From JAFANK01 sp036741695 (lineage in GTDB: Bacteria; Vulcanimicrobiota; Vulcanimicrobiia; Eremiobacterales; Eremiobacteraceae), in the NCBI GenBank assembly GCA_036741695.1, contig DAINRU010000006.1, positions 42,180 to 106,179 on the forward strand: a stretch of DNA of 64,000 nt. Direction: 5' to 3'. The position numbers and the translations under genes were made by a program. The first letter of the stretch is position 1, and each line of letters starts with the position of its first letter. Positions 34,901-43,186 of this stretch are shown piece by piece. Under the pieces are notes generated by a model, which saw only the letters and a program-made list of their open reading frames with translations, was not told the origin of the DNA and ran no database searches.

Positions 34901-35035
34901 GACAGCTATGCTGGGCTTTCGCAAGGGCCGCCGCTGCCCGCGCACAGACTCGAGGCGGCTCAGATACAACCGATCTACGACAAGGCTATGGCAGACTACC
35001 GAGCGTATCTAGGTTCGCTGAAGGGAGACCATTGA
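31958..35035 (+). CDS. Secreted BNR / sortilin (VPS10)-like beta-propeller protein
   Basis: A 1025-residue exported protein. A signal peptide (residues 1-28) precedes repeated Asp-box blades such as RTRNGGVTWDD, KSTDGGASWRR, RTTDGGASWQQ, RSADGGDTWKL, ATSDYGASWKQ and SFNGGAHWQS, over about residues 30-730. A C-terminal region follows with an Ig-like part (VGLTVIPGTYTALLRAGG) and a helical tail. Related long proteins are annotated as WD40/YVTN/BNR-like or glycosyl hydrolase; no catalytic residues are evident, so an enzymatic name would be a guess. The ATG at 31958 is 16 bases after the Rieske stop; an in-frame TTG at 31943 is an alternative. The TGA overlaps the ATG of a 26-residue peptide gene. 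Confidence 0.85.
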   Translation: MWRSLCPAVLCAGIIFLTGQASPSASADTFASLHWRNIGPAIAGGRVAAVAGTDADPLLYYFGAAGGGVWRTRNGGVTWDDVFGREPVASIGAVAIAPSDTNTVWVGTGESKPRNDLALGDGVWKSTDGGASWRRAGIDSPSIARILIDRRDPRVVIVGALGDPYKDSHDRGVYRTTDGGASWQQTLYVGPSSGASDLAWDARGGKLVFAGIWQIRRVPWNFTSGGPDDGLYRSRDGGITWQRLSGHGLPTGIMGRIGVAVAPSDPRVVYALIQSAQGALWRSADGGDTWKLMTRDSYVNQRPFYMSRLEVDPRNPNHIFFLSEDLIQSYDGGRTFRIIDSQTHQDHHAMWISAGDRRMIEGNDGGAPISLDGGKIWDWRFNVTIAQIYRVGYDMATPYNVCGGMQDNDSYCGPSDSLSQLGILNHDWRDVGNDSDGSWTWPDPLDTNLVWNVGVRDLNGQLAIFNRRSRESYDITPYIRDTSDISIATIPYRFNWEAPFAFSHFDPHVAWYGGNVVWETHDRGRHWRQISPDLTLHDAAHEQVAGGPINTDSSGAEFYDTILDIAPSTLDRNVIWVGADDGLVHVTRDGGAHWHDVTMTGVPPYGRVETVEASPHAASAAFAAVDRHFSGDDAPYIFATSDYGASWKQISGDLPADEIIHVVRQDPRNADVLYTGGEHGVWVSFNGGAHWQSLNSNMSTVSVHDMRIHPRDNDLIIATHGRGFWILDDLSPLQGLAQAQAAGATFFQPRTAYSYFRWWAYEYGSGGPGGAECCPPQDQFSGENPPAGVLLSFYLPLPANATPELSFVDASGKTLAHEDAPNGSGLNRTAWDLTEDPPVPWHSARPWNQGPVGLTVIPGTYTALLRAGGVTLTRSFEVRPDPRAPWTQAQYVERHEFLRGLYDEVSHVDITLNNLDEIRAKLAAKISSLRSTPGSTAQLHSAQQQLRQAQALSLEISSNPRNSEDNQWRPDKLRERLLTLIDSYAGLSQGPPLPAHRLEAAQIQPIYDKAMADYRAYLGSLKGDH

Positions 35036-35115
35036 TGAACACGTTCTGGACCGTCGTCGTCGTCCTGCTCTTGGTCTTGATCCTGCTCGCGGTCACCGGT
35101 CACCTGAAGCTCTAA
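35035..35115 (+). CDS. 26-residue single-helix membrane peptide, paralogue 1
   Basis: Encodes MNTFWTVVVVLLLVLILLAV then TGHLKL. The whole peptide is one hydrophobic helix with a short His-Leu-Lys-Leu tail. GGGAGA lies upstream and the ATG shares a base with the BNR gene stop (TGATG). A second gene 121 bases on ends with the same twelve residues, which argues strongly that both are real. Function unknown. Confidence 0.75.
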   Translation: MNTFWTVVVVLLLVLILLAVTGHLKL

Positions 35116-35186
35116 CGTGGCGACCAAGCCCTCGCCAGGTGTGCGCACCATCACCTCATTGGCGTTTCACGGCGCGTCGAAATTGG

Positions 35187-35192
35187 TATAAT
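35187..35192 (+). promoter_or_regulatory. Extended -10 promoter for the second peptide gene
   Basis: TGG-TATAAT is a consensus -10 hexamer with the TGn extension, 43 bases upstream of the GTG at 35236. A good -35 is not obvious, which extended -10 promoters tolerate. Confidence 0.65.
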
Positions 35193-35235
35193 AGAAGAAC
35201 GGAAATCGATCAACTTGGATGGAGGAGGTCGCGCC

Positions 35236-35304
35236 GTGGATGTTCTCATACTCGTGCTCGTTGTCTTGATTCTGCTCGCGGTCACCGGGCATCTGAAGCT
35301 GTAG
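35236..35304 (+). CDS. 22-residue single-helix membrane peptide, paralogue 2
   Basis: GTG start, encoding (M)DVLILVLVVLILLAVTGHLK plus L. The end, LILLAVTGHLKL, is identical to that of the 26-residue peptide at 35035. GGAGGAGG lies seven bases before the GTG, a consensus -10 lies upstream and a strong hairpin follows, so this is a complete small transcription unit. Such peptides often bind membrane complexes or respond to envelope stress; nothing here says which. Confidence 0.78.
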   Translation: MDVLILVLVVLILLAVTGHLKL

Positions 35305-35332
35305 CACGGCAGCGTTCGGACCTCGAGAATAT

Positions 35333-35363
35333 GAGGGGGCGGCACATGATGTGCCGCCCCCTC
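35333..35363. terminator. Strong hairpin terminator after the peptide genes
   Basis: GAGGGGGCGGCACAT-G-ATGTGCCGCCCCCTC is a perfect 15-bp stem. Few T follow on the plus strand. It lies between the peptide gene and the convergent TonB receptor gene and may serve both directions. Confidence 0.75.
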
Positions 35364-35393
35364 AGCTTTCAGCCGTGACTAGCCGTCGCTCGA

Positions 35394-38300
35394 TCAGATC
35401 TTGGCCGAGATACTGAAAACGAACTCTCGCAGGGGCATGAGAGCAGACGGGGCATACGCGTAGTAGTTGTCGCCGAAGTACTGTGGTACGGTGGGCACAC
35501 CCGAATCTGCGCTCGCGCCCAATGGCAGCGAGTAAAACGAATTGTCACCATAGGACAGCACTTGGTTTTTCGTTGGGAGTTCCCACGAATAGCCCTGATT
35601 GTGTACCACGGTGAAGACGTTCGTCCACAGGAAGCTCGCCTTGGTGTCGCGTCCGACATCATGCGAAATTCCCAGGTTCATAGTGAGCCACGACGGACCT
35701 TTGAGCGAACCGTATTGATCGAACTGGCCAGTGTATGGATCCGGGCCGACGCCTCCCGTGTACTTTGATGTCAGGCCAGCCGGCAATGGGATGCAGCCGG
35801 GGTAGTTGCCGGCTGCGAGCGTCGGCGGACCGACGTTCGGGCAGTGTTCGTCTGGGAAGCTCTGTGGATCGCCATACGGGTTGCCCGACTGGTAGTTGAA
35901 CGTCGGCGTGATATCGAATCCGCGGACCCTCTCATCCATATTTAGGTTGAGAACCCAGGCCACGTCGTAGGAAGGGCCGGTAGATCCGGGCGACTGGACG
36001 AGCGAGGGGGAATACAACCCGTTTGGATCCTCGAGGGGATAGTTCGTGCCGTAGCACTGATTGTAGCCGACGATACCCAGGCCGTTACATTTCCCGCTTC
36101 CCGCAAAACCATTGATCACGTCGATGACGTTGGGTCCGAGGCTGCGCTCGAAGCGGATCTTCGAATTGGTATAGGTCGCCGCAAAGGTGAGCCCGAGTCC
36201 GTTCTGAGGTTGTGCTTTGCTGAGCAGGAATTCCGCGCCGTTCACGTTGGCGGCGCCGAAATTGTAGCCGGTGACGAACGTGGGCTGCGCCGGGTTCACC
36301 GGAATGCTGAGGATCTGGTTTCGCGTGACACGCGCGAACGGCGTGACCTTGACCGACATCCCGCCTTGCAGAGCCTGCTCGAAGGACAAGTCGTAGTTAG
36401 TGCTATCCTGCGGCACGAGATTATGAACGGCGAGGAACCCGAGCGGATCGTAGAAACGGTTCAGGATCTGAATCGTGGTCTCTGGCCCGAACCACGGGGC
36501 GCCCGTGTACTCGTTACCAAACGTTTCAGGCTGTTGAACGTATCTGCCGACCGAGAAGCGCAAGACCTGCTGTGGCGATAGGGTGTACGTCATGCCGAAA
36601 CGTGGGCTCACGTAGAAGAAATCTTGCGACCCGGTGACGTTCGTCCAGTTGGCCGCGCCCGGGGCGACGTTTGAGTATCCCTGGCCGGCGAGCATGCTCT
36701 GGAGATTGTTCAAGAATCCGTAGCACGGTTCCGACGGTTGATAGGCGTATCCGTGCAAACAGTATCCATACTGGTTTTGGCCTTGTTCGGCGATCCCGTT
36801 CGGACCGGTGATCTGAATCGGCATGAGCGGCACGTCGAAATGATCCCAACGAAGGCCGAGATCGAAGAGCCACTTGTCGCTCGGTTTCAACGTATCGGCG
36901 ATGACGGCATCCGTATTGATGGGGTTGATATCGTTCCAATACGCAAATGGGCCGCCGATCGTCGTGGCGTTCTCTCCCGCGCTGCAACCGTTTGGATCCC
37001 AAGCTGCGGGTCCATCCTTCAAGCTTGAGCCGGCGACGGCGCACGCCACAGGCGCACCAAAGGACTGCCCGTTGGGTTGTGTGAGGAACAGAAACGGAAA
37101 TGGAGCTGTCGTCTGAGAGGAATACAGATCGGGGAAGAAGTTCGCCGCATAGCTATAACGTAAGGTCACGTCTCTCGTGTAGTCGACGTCAAAACGCAGC
37201 AGATTCTGCGAGTTGATCTGGTTCTGGTAGTTGAGCGTGTAACCCGTGGCGTTGTCGTGGAGCTGATAAAAGGAATCGCCGAGAAAACCATTCGTGGCTT
37301 GGTCGAAATTCCAGGCCGAATATAGGGCGTAGGCGTAAAAGCGCAGGAATGACGAGCTCGAAAACGAGCGGGTGTAACCAAGCTTCGCCACCGATTCTTG
37401 AGTGCTCTGGCTATCAACGTAAAACGAGGGTATCGGACCCGTGCCGCCGCCGGACGAAGGCCACGTGTACTGTCCAAATGCACCGGTATAAGGCTGGTTC
37501 GCCCCACCGATATATGGGAAACCCGTGGGCCACAGGAACTGCCCCGCTGAGTTGATACTGCCGCCGGTTCCTTCGTAGTACAATGCAGGGTCCATCGCCG
37601 TTCCCGCGTACAGGAACGGGTTTCCGGTACCCCCCACCACGTAGAGCCCTTGGAGGTCGTCCTGCAGGCCATTGTGGTCTATCGTGTAGTGAATATTTGT
37701 GACGGTATCTCGTATGTTAGCGGATGGATTGACAAAGGATTGCCAGGCGCCTTGCGATATCGGCATGTTCATCGTCTGCGCGACGGAACAGTTGAGGTTC
37801 CATTGCCCGTTATCGATGGCTGTGCTTGTGTTAGCTATCAACTGGGTGTTGAACGCACCGCAGCCTGGATCGTTAGCCGGCACGTGAATGCTCGTGTTAT
37901 CGAGGTTTGAGCGGTTGACGAAGTTGTAGTCCGCGTCGGAAGCTAGGGTGGAGATGTAATAGGTGAATCTGCGGTCCGGGGTGCCGCCGTAGACGTCTGC
38001 TTGAATTGTGTGATTGAACGTCGGTCCGCCGATGATGCCGGTGAAATCAGCGCCACCTGGATAGCTGCCACGCCGGATGACTTCGTTGATATAGCCAGAC
38101 ATCGAGCGGCCGGCGTCCGCCGGTTCGCCGCCCGTATATATCTCGAGGCTCGCCAGTCCATTCGTCACGAACGACGTCCCGTTCGCGGCGTCGAATCCGC
38201 GGTTCAGCGGAATGCCTTCAAGCTCGAACCCGATCTGATCGTTTGAGCCACCACGAAAACTCAAGCTGCCGTTGCCGGCGTAACCACCGCCGGTCCCGAC

Positions 38301-38819
38301 GGTGCGCACGACGCCCGGGAGAGAGCCCGCAACTGCATTTTGGCTGTAGAGCGTCTCCGAGCCGCCGGCGCTTCCTTGATATGACTGGATCGCTTTAGCG
38401 TTAACCGAATAGAGATCTCCCGTCACCGTCTTGCTGACAACGCTCGCAGTCGCGGTCGTGACCACCTTCCCGAGCGTTTTCGCGCTCGGACGTAGCGCGA
38501 TGTTGACGCCGGCGGTTTGGTTGGTCTCCACGGTGACCCCGTATACCGTCGACGTGTCGTAGCCGTCTTGGCTCGCGGTGATGGTATACGTATCAGGCGA
38601 AAGGTTGAGGACGGAATAAAAACCGTGGGCGTCAGTTTTTGTGGTGAGCGATTGTGAGGGCGAGGTGATGGCGACGAGGGCGCCGCCGATCGGGCTGCCC
38701 TTGTCATCCGTGACGTGGCCGGAGATGCCTCCGGTGACGCCGGCCAACGTCTGTGTTGTCATTGAAAGCCCGATGATCAATGCAATAATGAATAGGCGTC
38801 CGAGCCTTGCTCCCGACAT
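35394..38819 (-). CDS. Large TonB-dependent receptor with carboxypeptidase-regulatory-like domain
   Basis: A 1141-residue receptor of the CarboxypepD_reg-TonB type. After the signal peptide (ending TLAG) comes the Ig-like domain (ISGHVTDDKGSPIGGALVAI to NIALRPS), then a plug with LPGVVRTVGTGGGYAGNGSLSFRGG and FELEGIPLNRGFD, and a very long barrel ending VFSISAKI. Length over 1000 and this architecture resemble SusC/OMF-type importers of oligosaccharides or peptides, but no SusD partner is present. GGGAGGGG precedes the ATG by four bases. The 183 bases upstream, to the S1-like gene, hold only a loose GACCTC...GAGGTC pair. Confidence 0.9.
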   Translation of the reverse strand: MSGARLGRLFIIALIIGLSMTTQTLAGVTGGISGHVTDDKGSPIGGALVAITSPSQSLTTKTDAHGFYSVLNLSPDTYTITASQDGYDTSTVYGVTVETNQTAGVNIALRPSAKTLGKVVTTATASVVSKTVTGDLYSVNAKAIQSYQGSAGGSETLYSQNAVAGSLPGVVRTVGTGGGYAGNGSLSFRGGSNDQIGFELEGIPLNRGFDAANGTSFVTNGLASLEIYTGGEPADAGRSMSGYINEVIRRGSYPGGADFTGIIGGPTFNHTIQADVYGGTPDRRFTYYISTLASDADYNFVNRSNLDNTSIHVPANDPGCGAFNTQLIANTSTAIDNGQWNLNCSVAQTMNMPISQGAWQSFVNPSANIRDTVTNIHYTIDHNGLQDDLQGLYVVGGTGNPFLYAGTAMDPALYYEGTGGSINSAGQFLWPTGFPYIGGANQPYTGAFGQYTWPSSGGGTGPIPSFYVDSQSTQESVAKLGYTRSFSSSSFLRFYAYALYSAWNFDQATNGFLGDSFYQLHDNATGYTLNYQNQINSQNLLRFDVDYTRDVTLRYSYAANFFPDLYSSQTTAPFPFLFLTQPNGQSFGAPVACAVAGSSLKDGPAAWDPNGCSAGENATTIGGPFAYWNDINPINTDAVIADTLKPSDKWLFDLGLRWDHFDVPLMPIQITGPNGIAEQGQNQYGYCLHGYAYQPSEPCYGFLNNLQSMLAGQGYSNVAPGAANWTNVTGSQDFFYVSPRFGMTYTLSPQQVLRFSVGRYVQQPETFGNEYTGAPWFGPETTIQILNRFYDPLGFLAVHNLVPQDSTNYDLSFEQALQGGMSVKVTPFARVTRNQILSIPVNPAQPTFVTGYNFGAANVNGAEFLLSKAQPQNGLGLTFAATYTNSKIRFERSLGPNVIDVINGFAGSGKCNGLGIVGYNQCYGTNYPLEDPNGLYSPSLVQSPGSTGPSYDVAWVLNLNMDERVRGFDITPTFNYQSGNPYGDPQSFPDEHCPNVGPPTLAAGNYPGCIPLPAGLTSKYTGGVGPDPYTGQFDQYGSLKGPSWLTMNLGISHDVGRDTKASFLWTNVFTVVHNQGYSWELPTKNQVLSYGDNSFYSLPLGASADSGVPTVPQYFGDNYYAYAPSALMPLREFVFSISAKI

Positions 38820-39002
38820 AGTTCCCCTCCCGAATGCACCGCGCCCACGACCTCAAACGGAGATCGAGGTCCCGCCAGCGCCGGATGCAGCGCCGCCCTA
38901 GCTCGGGTGTCCCCCTCGGACGGGTGCGATTCCTGCGAAAGGTGGCGAAAGGTTCAGTGCTGACGCAGCAGCGGCGTGCGCTACGAGACCCGGCGGTTCA
39001 CT

Positions 39003-39443
39003 TTAACGGCGGCGCGGACGCTTGTGCGTCTCTCGATATTGGCGTGGCGCTCGCTCTTCAAACGGCCGCAACCGATCCGCGTGCCGCAAGACCGGCTCTT
39101 CCTCATCGACGCGGCCGGCGTTGCGATCCCATTCCGACGCCTGACGCCAGAAATCGATGATCTTCTGTTCGAGCGACGCGGAGAAGCGGCCCGGTGCTGC
39201 GGGACCAGCCGGCGCTGTTTCGGCGTTTGCGTCATCTGGCAACGCGAGCGCCACCCGAATGCGCCGGCCATGTTCTTGCGCGATCACGAATGGGAACTGC
39301 GGATGGCGGCCGGCGCCGAGCGCCCGCTTGATGACGTCGATCCCGCGTTCGCTAGCAGGAAGCGTGGCAAGCCGTCCGTCGTCGAGTCGCACGACGCAGC
39401 CGAAGCGACTGCAATGCACGACGTTGCCGCGGACGTGCTCCAT
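39003..39443 (-). CDS. Small protein with a possible S1/OB-like N-terminal domain
   Basis: A 146-residue protein. The first 70 residues (MEHVRGNVVHCSRFGCVVRL, then a charged loop and FVIAQ) have the rhythm of an S1-type RNA-binding OB fold. The C-terminal half is charged, with RPRRR at the end. It starts two bases after the divIC-like stop. In Firmicutes divIC is followed by yabR, an S1-domain gene, so this may be a diverged equivalent; the S1 assignment is inference. Confidence 0.65.
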   Translation of the reverse strand: MEHVRGNVVHCSRFGCVVRLDDGRLATLPASERGIDVIKRALGAGRHPQFPFVIAQEHGRRIRVALALPDDANAETAPAGPAAPGRFSASLEQKIIDFWRQASEWDRNAGRVDEEEPVLRHADRLRPFEERAPRQYRETHKRPRRR

Positions 39444-39445
39444 GG

Positions 39446-39850
39446 CTAGCGCGGGGTCGGTGGCGGTGTGGTTTGGGTGACCTCGACGAAGACCTCGTGC
39501 GGCTTGGCGAGGCCGAGTTGCTCGTGGATGAGAGGCACGAGATACTCCGGGTCGCGCAAGCGTTCGACGCGCGTAGCGAGCTTCTCGTTATCCGCCTGCA
39601 GAGTGGTGTTGTCGCGCTCGACCACGCCTGTCTGCTCGTGCAGCTGCATGTTTCGTGCGCCGGCATGCCATATCTGCACGGCCACCGTTCCGCTCACGAA
39701 GAGCGCGGCCAGCACCATGAGCGAGCGGCCAGCGATGATGGCCGCGAGTTTGGCGAGGCGCCGGTGCTTCGACGGCGCAGCGGCCTGCGCGCGCGGGATG
39801 CGCGTCAAGCGGACGATTTTATACTGAAGGCTACCGCGCCGCGCTGTCAT
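39446..39850 (-). CDS. FtsB/DivIC-type septum formation initiator
   Basis: A 134-residue protein: a basic cytoplasmic N terminus (to about residue 42), one transmembrane helix (SLMVLAALFVSGTVAVQIW), a short coiled coil (ERDNTTLQADNEKLATRVERL) and the family end RDPEYLVPLIHEQLGLAKPHE. This is the bitopic divisome protein that pairs with FtsL/DivIB. Its ATG at 39850 lies within the end of accA, an overlap of 20 bases. Confidence 0.88.
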   Translation of the reverse strand: MTARRGSLQYKIVRLTRIPRAQAAAPSKHRRLAKLAAIIAGRSLMVLAALFVSGTVAVQIWHAGARNMQLHEQTGVVERDNTTLQADNEKLATRVERLRDPEYLVPLIHEQLGLAKPHEVFVEVTQTTPPPTPR

Positions 39851-40805
39851 GGACCAGCTCGATGTGTGCGCCGATGCGCCGGAACTTCTCGTATCTGCGA
39901 TCGACGAGCTCGTCTGCACTCAGGCGGCGGAGGCGTTCGAGCGCGCGGTAGTCGGCGGCAAGTGTGTCGCGAATCGTGGCCTGCGGATCTTGGTGCGCAC
40001 CGCCCAGCGGTTCGCGGATGACTTCATCGACGATGCCGAATTCGAAGAGCTCGTCCGAGGTGAGACGGAGGCGCTGCGCGGCTTCTTCAGCTCGCGTCGC
40101 GTCGCGCCACAGGATGGATGCAGCCGCTTCGGGTGAGGCCACTGAATAGATCGAGTGCTGCAGCATGATGATATGGTCGCCCATGCCGATGGCCAGCGCT
40201 CCACCGCTGCCGCCTTCGCCCGTGATGTTCACGACCACCGGCGTGCGCAGGCCGGCCAGGATCTTCAGCGACGTGGCGATGGCTTCGGATTGTCCGCGCT
40301 CTTCCGCACCGATGCCGGGGTAGGCCCCAGGCGTATCGATGAAGGTCACGAGCGGTCGCCTGAACTTCTCGGCGAGGCGCATGATACGCTGCGCCTTGCG
40401 GTAGCCCTCCGGGTGGGGCATGCCGAAGTTGCGGTAGAGGTTGTCCTTGGTGTCACGGCCCTTTTGCTCACCTATGACGAATATCGGCAGGTCGTCCAAG
40501 TACGCGTAGCCCGCGACGATGGCCGGATCGTCGCGGAAACTGCGGTCACCATGCAGCTCGGTGAAGCCTTCCAGGGCGCTGATGTAGTCGAGCGCAAGCG
40601 GGCGCTTGGGATGGCGCGCGAGGTGGACGCGCTGCCAGGGCGTGAGGTTGCCGAAGATCTCGAGCTTGAGCTGACGTGCTTTCTCTTCGAGCGCGGCGAT
40701 CTCAGCCGAGAAATCCACGCGCTGGGTCTCGTTGAGCTTCTTCAGACCGGCGATCTTGGTCTCGAGCTCGATGAGCGGCTTTTCAAGTTCGACGATGACG
40801 TTCAT
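39831..40805 (-). CDS. accA: Acetyl-CoA carboxylase carboxyltransferase subunit alpha
   Basis: A 324-residue AccA, partner of AccD in the carboxyl-transfer half-reaction that makes malonyl-CoA. Recognisable parts are the N-terminal LEKPLIELETKI coil, RHPKRPLALDYI, LHGDRSFRDDPAIV, GAYPGIGAEERGQSEAIA and GEGGSGGALAIG. The ATG overlaps the accD stop by four bases (ATGA), so the two subunits are made in step. Confidence 0.97.
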   Translation of the reverse strand: MNVIVELEKPLIELETKIAGLKKLNETQRVDFSAEIAALEEKARQLKLEIFGNLTPWQRVHLARHPKRPLALDYISALEGFTELHGDRSFRDDPAIVAGYAYLDDLPIFVIGEQKGRDTKDNLYRNFGMPHPEGYRKAQRIMRLAEKFRRPLVTFIDTPGAYPGIGAEERGQSEAIATSLKILAGLRTPVVVNITGEGGSGGALAIGMGDHIIMLQHSIYSVASPEAAASILWRDATRAEEAAQRLRLTSDELFEFGIVDEVIREPLGGAHQDPQATIRDTLAADYRALERLRRLSADELVDRRYEKFRRIGAHIELVHDSAAR

Positions 40806-41650
40806 GCGGGCACCGCCTTCTCTGAGAGGAAGGTCAAGAGCCGCCCCAGCGTCCCTTTCAGCTCGGAGCGGCGTACGACCATGTCGACTTGGCCATGCTC
40901 GAGCAGGAACTCAGCGGACTGGAACCCTTCGGGAAGCTTCTGACGGATGGTCTGGTCGATGACGCGCCGGCCGGCGAATCCGATCGCGGCGCCGGTCTCG
41001 GCGATGATGACGTCGCCTTGGAACCCGTATGACGCAGAGACGCCGCCTGTGGTCGGGTCGGTCAGCACCGTGATGAGCGGCAGCCCGAGCGCTGAGAAAC
41101 GTTCGACGGCGGCGGTCGTCTTGGCGAGCTGCATGAGCGCGATGACGCCCTCTTCCATGCGCGCGCCGCCGCTTGCCGTGACCAGCACGACGGGGAGACG
41201 CTGGCGGGCGCACTCTTCGATGAGCAGGGTGACCTTCTCACCGACGACGCTGCCCATCGTGCCGCCACGGAAGAAAAAGTCCATCACGCCAAGCCCTGTC
41301 CGATTGCCTTCGATGCTGCACAGACCGATGACGATCGCTTCGAGCAGGCCGGACTTCGTGCGGTCGCCGGCGATCTTGCTCGCATAGGACACGCGGTCGC
41401 TCCACTGCAGTGGATCGCCCGTCGCAAGGAGCGGTGCGAGCTCGTGGAAGTCGCCGTCAGCGAGCAAGGCGATGCGGTCGAGAGCCCGCAGGCGGAAGTG
41501 ATGACCGCAGCGCGGGCAGACGTAGAGGCGCTCGGACAGGTCTTTCTTATAGAGACGCTCGCCGCACGATGGGCATATCTCCCAGAGCGCATCGCTTGCG
41601 GGTTCGGGTTTCGCGCCTCGCCGGCGCAGCCAGTTCGGGGTTGGTGCCAA
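40802..41650 (-). CDS. accD: Acetyl-CoA carboxylase carboxyltransferase subunit beta
   Basis: A 282-residue AccD with the N-terminal zinc ribbon (CPSCGERLYKKDL and CPRCGHHFRL), followed by the crotonase-like carboxyltransferase with MDFFFRGGTMGSVVGEK, SGGARMEEG and DPTTGGVSASYG. The start is TTG at 41650 with AGGAG eight bases upstream; that ribosome site overlaps the end of the glycosyltransferase gene, five bases away. Confidence 0.97.
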   Translation of the reverse strand: MAPTPNWLRRRGAKPEPASDALWEICPSCGERLYKKDLSERLYVCPRCGHHFRLRALDRIALLADGDFHELAPLLATGDPLQWSDRVSYASKIAGDRTKSGLLEAIVIGLCSIEGNRTGLGVMDFFFRGGTMGSVVGEKVTLLIEECARQRLPVVLVTASGGARMEEGVIALMQLAKTTAAVERFSALGLPLITVLTDPTTGGVSASYGFQGDVIIAETGAAIGFAGRRVIDQTIRQKLPEGFQSAEFLLEHGQVDMVVRRSELKGTLGRLLTFLSEKAVPA

Positions 41651-41655
41651 CTCGT

Positions 41656-42405
41656 CTACTCCTGCTCTTTGAGGGCTTGGGTGGACGTCGCAGGGCCCCG
41701 TGACCGTCGCCCGGCACCGGCGTAGATCTTGCCCAGTTGCTTGAGATAATTGAAGATTTCGCCCGAGTTCAGCTTGCTTGAGCCGTGCCGGCGGTCGGTG
41801 AAGACGTACGGCACTTCCTTCGCTTTCCGATACTTCCCTTTCATGATGACCTCGAGCCCGATCTTGAAGCCAATCGGGTCAAGCGTCACGCCATCGATGA
41901 CCGAGCGCTTGCAGAACAGATAACCCGAGGTGATGTCTCTGACGCTCGTGAGCGGCATGGCGAGCATGATGGCGACGCGCGAGGTCAGCCGTCTGCGCCA
42001 CGGCCAGTTGGTGATGCCGCCGCCGGCGATGTAGCGGCTGCCGATCGCCAGTTCGCACTCTCCCGAACGGATGGCGTCGAGCATAGCGGGGATGATCTTC
42101 GGATCGTGGCTGAAGTCGGCGTCCATCACACCGAGGATCGGCGCCGAGCAGGTCGCCCATCCGTCGATCACCGCGGACGCGAGACCGAGCTTGCCGGCGC
42201 GATGCACGCAACGGACTGGATAGCGTGTCGCCAGTGCGTCCACGAGCGCACCCGTCCCATCCGGCGAGTTGTCATCGACCACGACGATCTCGCCGACGAT
42301 GTTCGCCTTGGCAAACACGTCGGTCAGCGCCGAGATAAGCTGCTCGATGCCGCCTGCTTCATTATATGTCGGGATGACGACGGAGACTTCGTATGGTTGC
42401 GCCAC
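41656..42405 (-). CDS. Family 2 glycosyltransferase (polyprenol-phosphate mannosyltransferase-like)
   Basis: A 249-residue GT-A enzyme resembling dolichol/polyprenyl-phosphate sugar transferases: VVIPTYNEAGGI, VVDDNSPDGTG, AGKLGLASAV, MDADFSHDP with the DxD-type motif, and GSRYIAGGGITNWPWRR. It lacks the C-terminal membrane helices of the longer GT2 group, so it would be a cytosolic or membrane-peripheral enzyme. The GTG at 42405 is inferred from the start of the conserved domain. It lies between rsmE and accD in one strand run, an unusual neighbour for fatty-acid genes. Confidence 0.85.
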   Translation of the reverse strand: MAQPYEVSVVIPTYNEAGGIEQLISALTDVFAKANIVGEIVVVDDNSPDGTGALVDALATRYPVRCVHRAGKLGLASAVIDGWATCSAPILGVMDADFSHDPKIIPAMLDAIRSGECELAIGSRYIAGGGITNWPWRRRLTSRVAIMLAMPLTSVRDITSGYLFCKRSVIDGVTLDPIGFKIGLEVIMKGKYRKAKEVPYVFTDRRHGSSKLNSGEIFNYLKQLGKIYAGAGRRSRGPATSTQALKEQE

Positions 42406-42457
42406 TGGCTTGTGGTTCCGGATTAACGAAATCTTAACCTGCGGGACAGCGCGGGCG

Positions 42458-43186
42458 TCACCACCACCCGAGGAGCGCGGCGACCGCGGCCAGCATCGCC
42501 GCTGCCGCAGTCTCGGTGCGCAATATCGTCGGCCCGAGCGACACGATGTCGCATCGCGCCTCGCGCGCGAGACGAAGCTCGTCGTCGGTGAAGCTTCCTT
42601 CAGGTCCCACAACGAGCGCGATCGGGCGTGACGCGTTCGTGCGAAGCGCTGCCTCAAGCGAGCCGTGCGGCGCTCGTTCGTGCGCGACGATGACCTGCGA
42701 GTTTGCCGCAAAGCGTGCGATCGCGTCGCTGAAGCGCAGCGGCTGTTCGACGTCGGGTACGACCAGCCGCTGCGATTGCTGCGCCGCGGAGCGTGCGATG
42801 CGCCGCCAGCGCTCGAGCTTATTGGCTGAATCGCCGCCATACGAGCGGGCACAGCGCACGGGCACGACGCGCGAGACGCCAAGCTCGACGGTTTTCTCGA
42901 CGACGTCATCCATCTTCGTCCCCTTGGGGACGGCCTGTAGCACGGTGATCTCGATGGGAAGCTCGGACGCTGCGTGGGTCTCACGCTCGACGATCGTCGC
43001 GACGACGCGATCGCTTGAGATCTCGCTCAGCCGTGCGCTCCATGGGTTCCCGCCGGCGAGGATCGTGATGTTCTCGCCAGGCTTCATGCGCAGCACCAGC
43101 GCGAGATGGCGGGCATCGTCGCGCTCGAGCTCGATCTGCGCACCCGCAGCGCAGGGTGAGCTCACGAAGACGCGCGGGGCGCTCAT
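42458..43186 (-). CDS. rsmE: 16S rRNA (uracil-1498-N3)-methyltransferase
   Basis: A 242-residue SPOUT methyltransferase. Typical parts: the N-terminal PUA-like region with DARHLALVLRMKPGE, QAVPKGTKMDDVVEKTVELGVSRVVPV, RWRRIARSAAQQSQR, LVVGPEGSFTDDEL and LGPTILRTETAA for the knot. The order prmA-rsmE is widespread. Its ATG overlaps the prmA stop by four bases. Confidence 0.95.
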   Translation of the reverse strand: MSAPRVFVSSPCAAGAQIELERDDARHLALVLRMKPGENITILAGGNPWSARLSEISSDRVVATIVERETHAASELPIEITVLQAVPKGTKMDDVVEKTVELGVSRVVPVRCARSYGGDSANKLERWRRIARSAAQQSQRLVVPDVEQPLRFSDAIARFAANSQVIVAHERAPHGSLEAALRTNASRPIALVVGPEGSFTDDELRLAREARCDIVSLGPTILRTETAAAAMLAAVAALLGWW

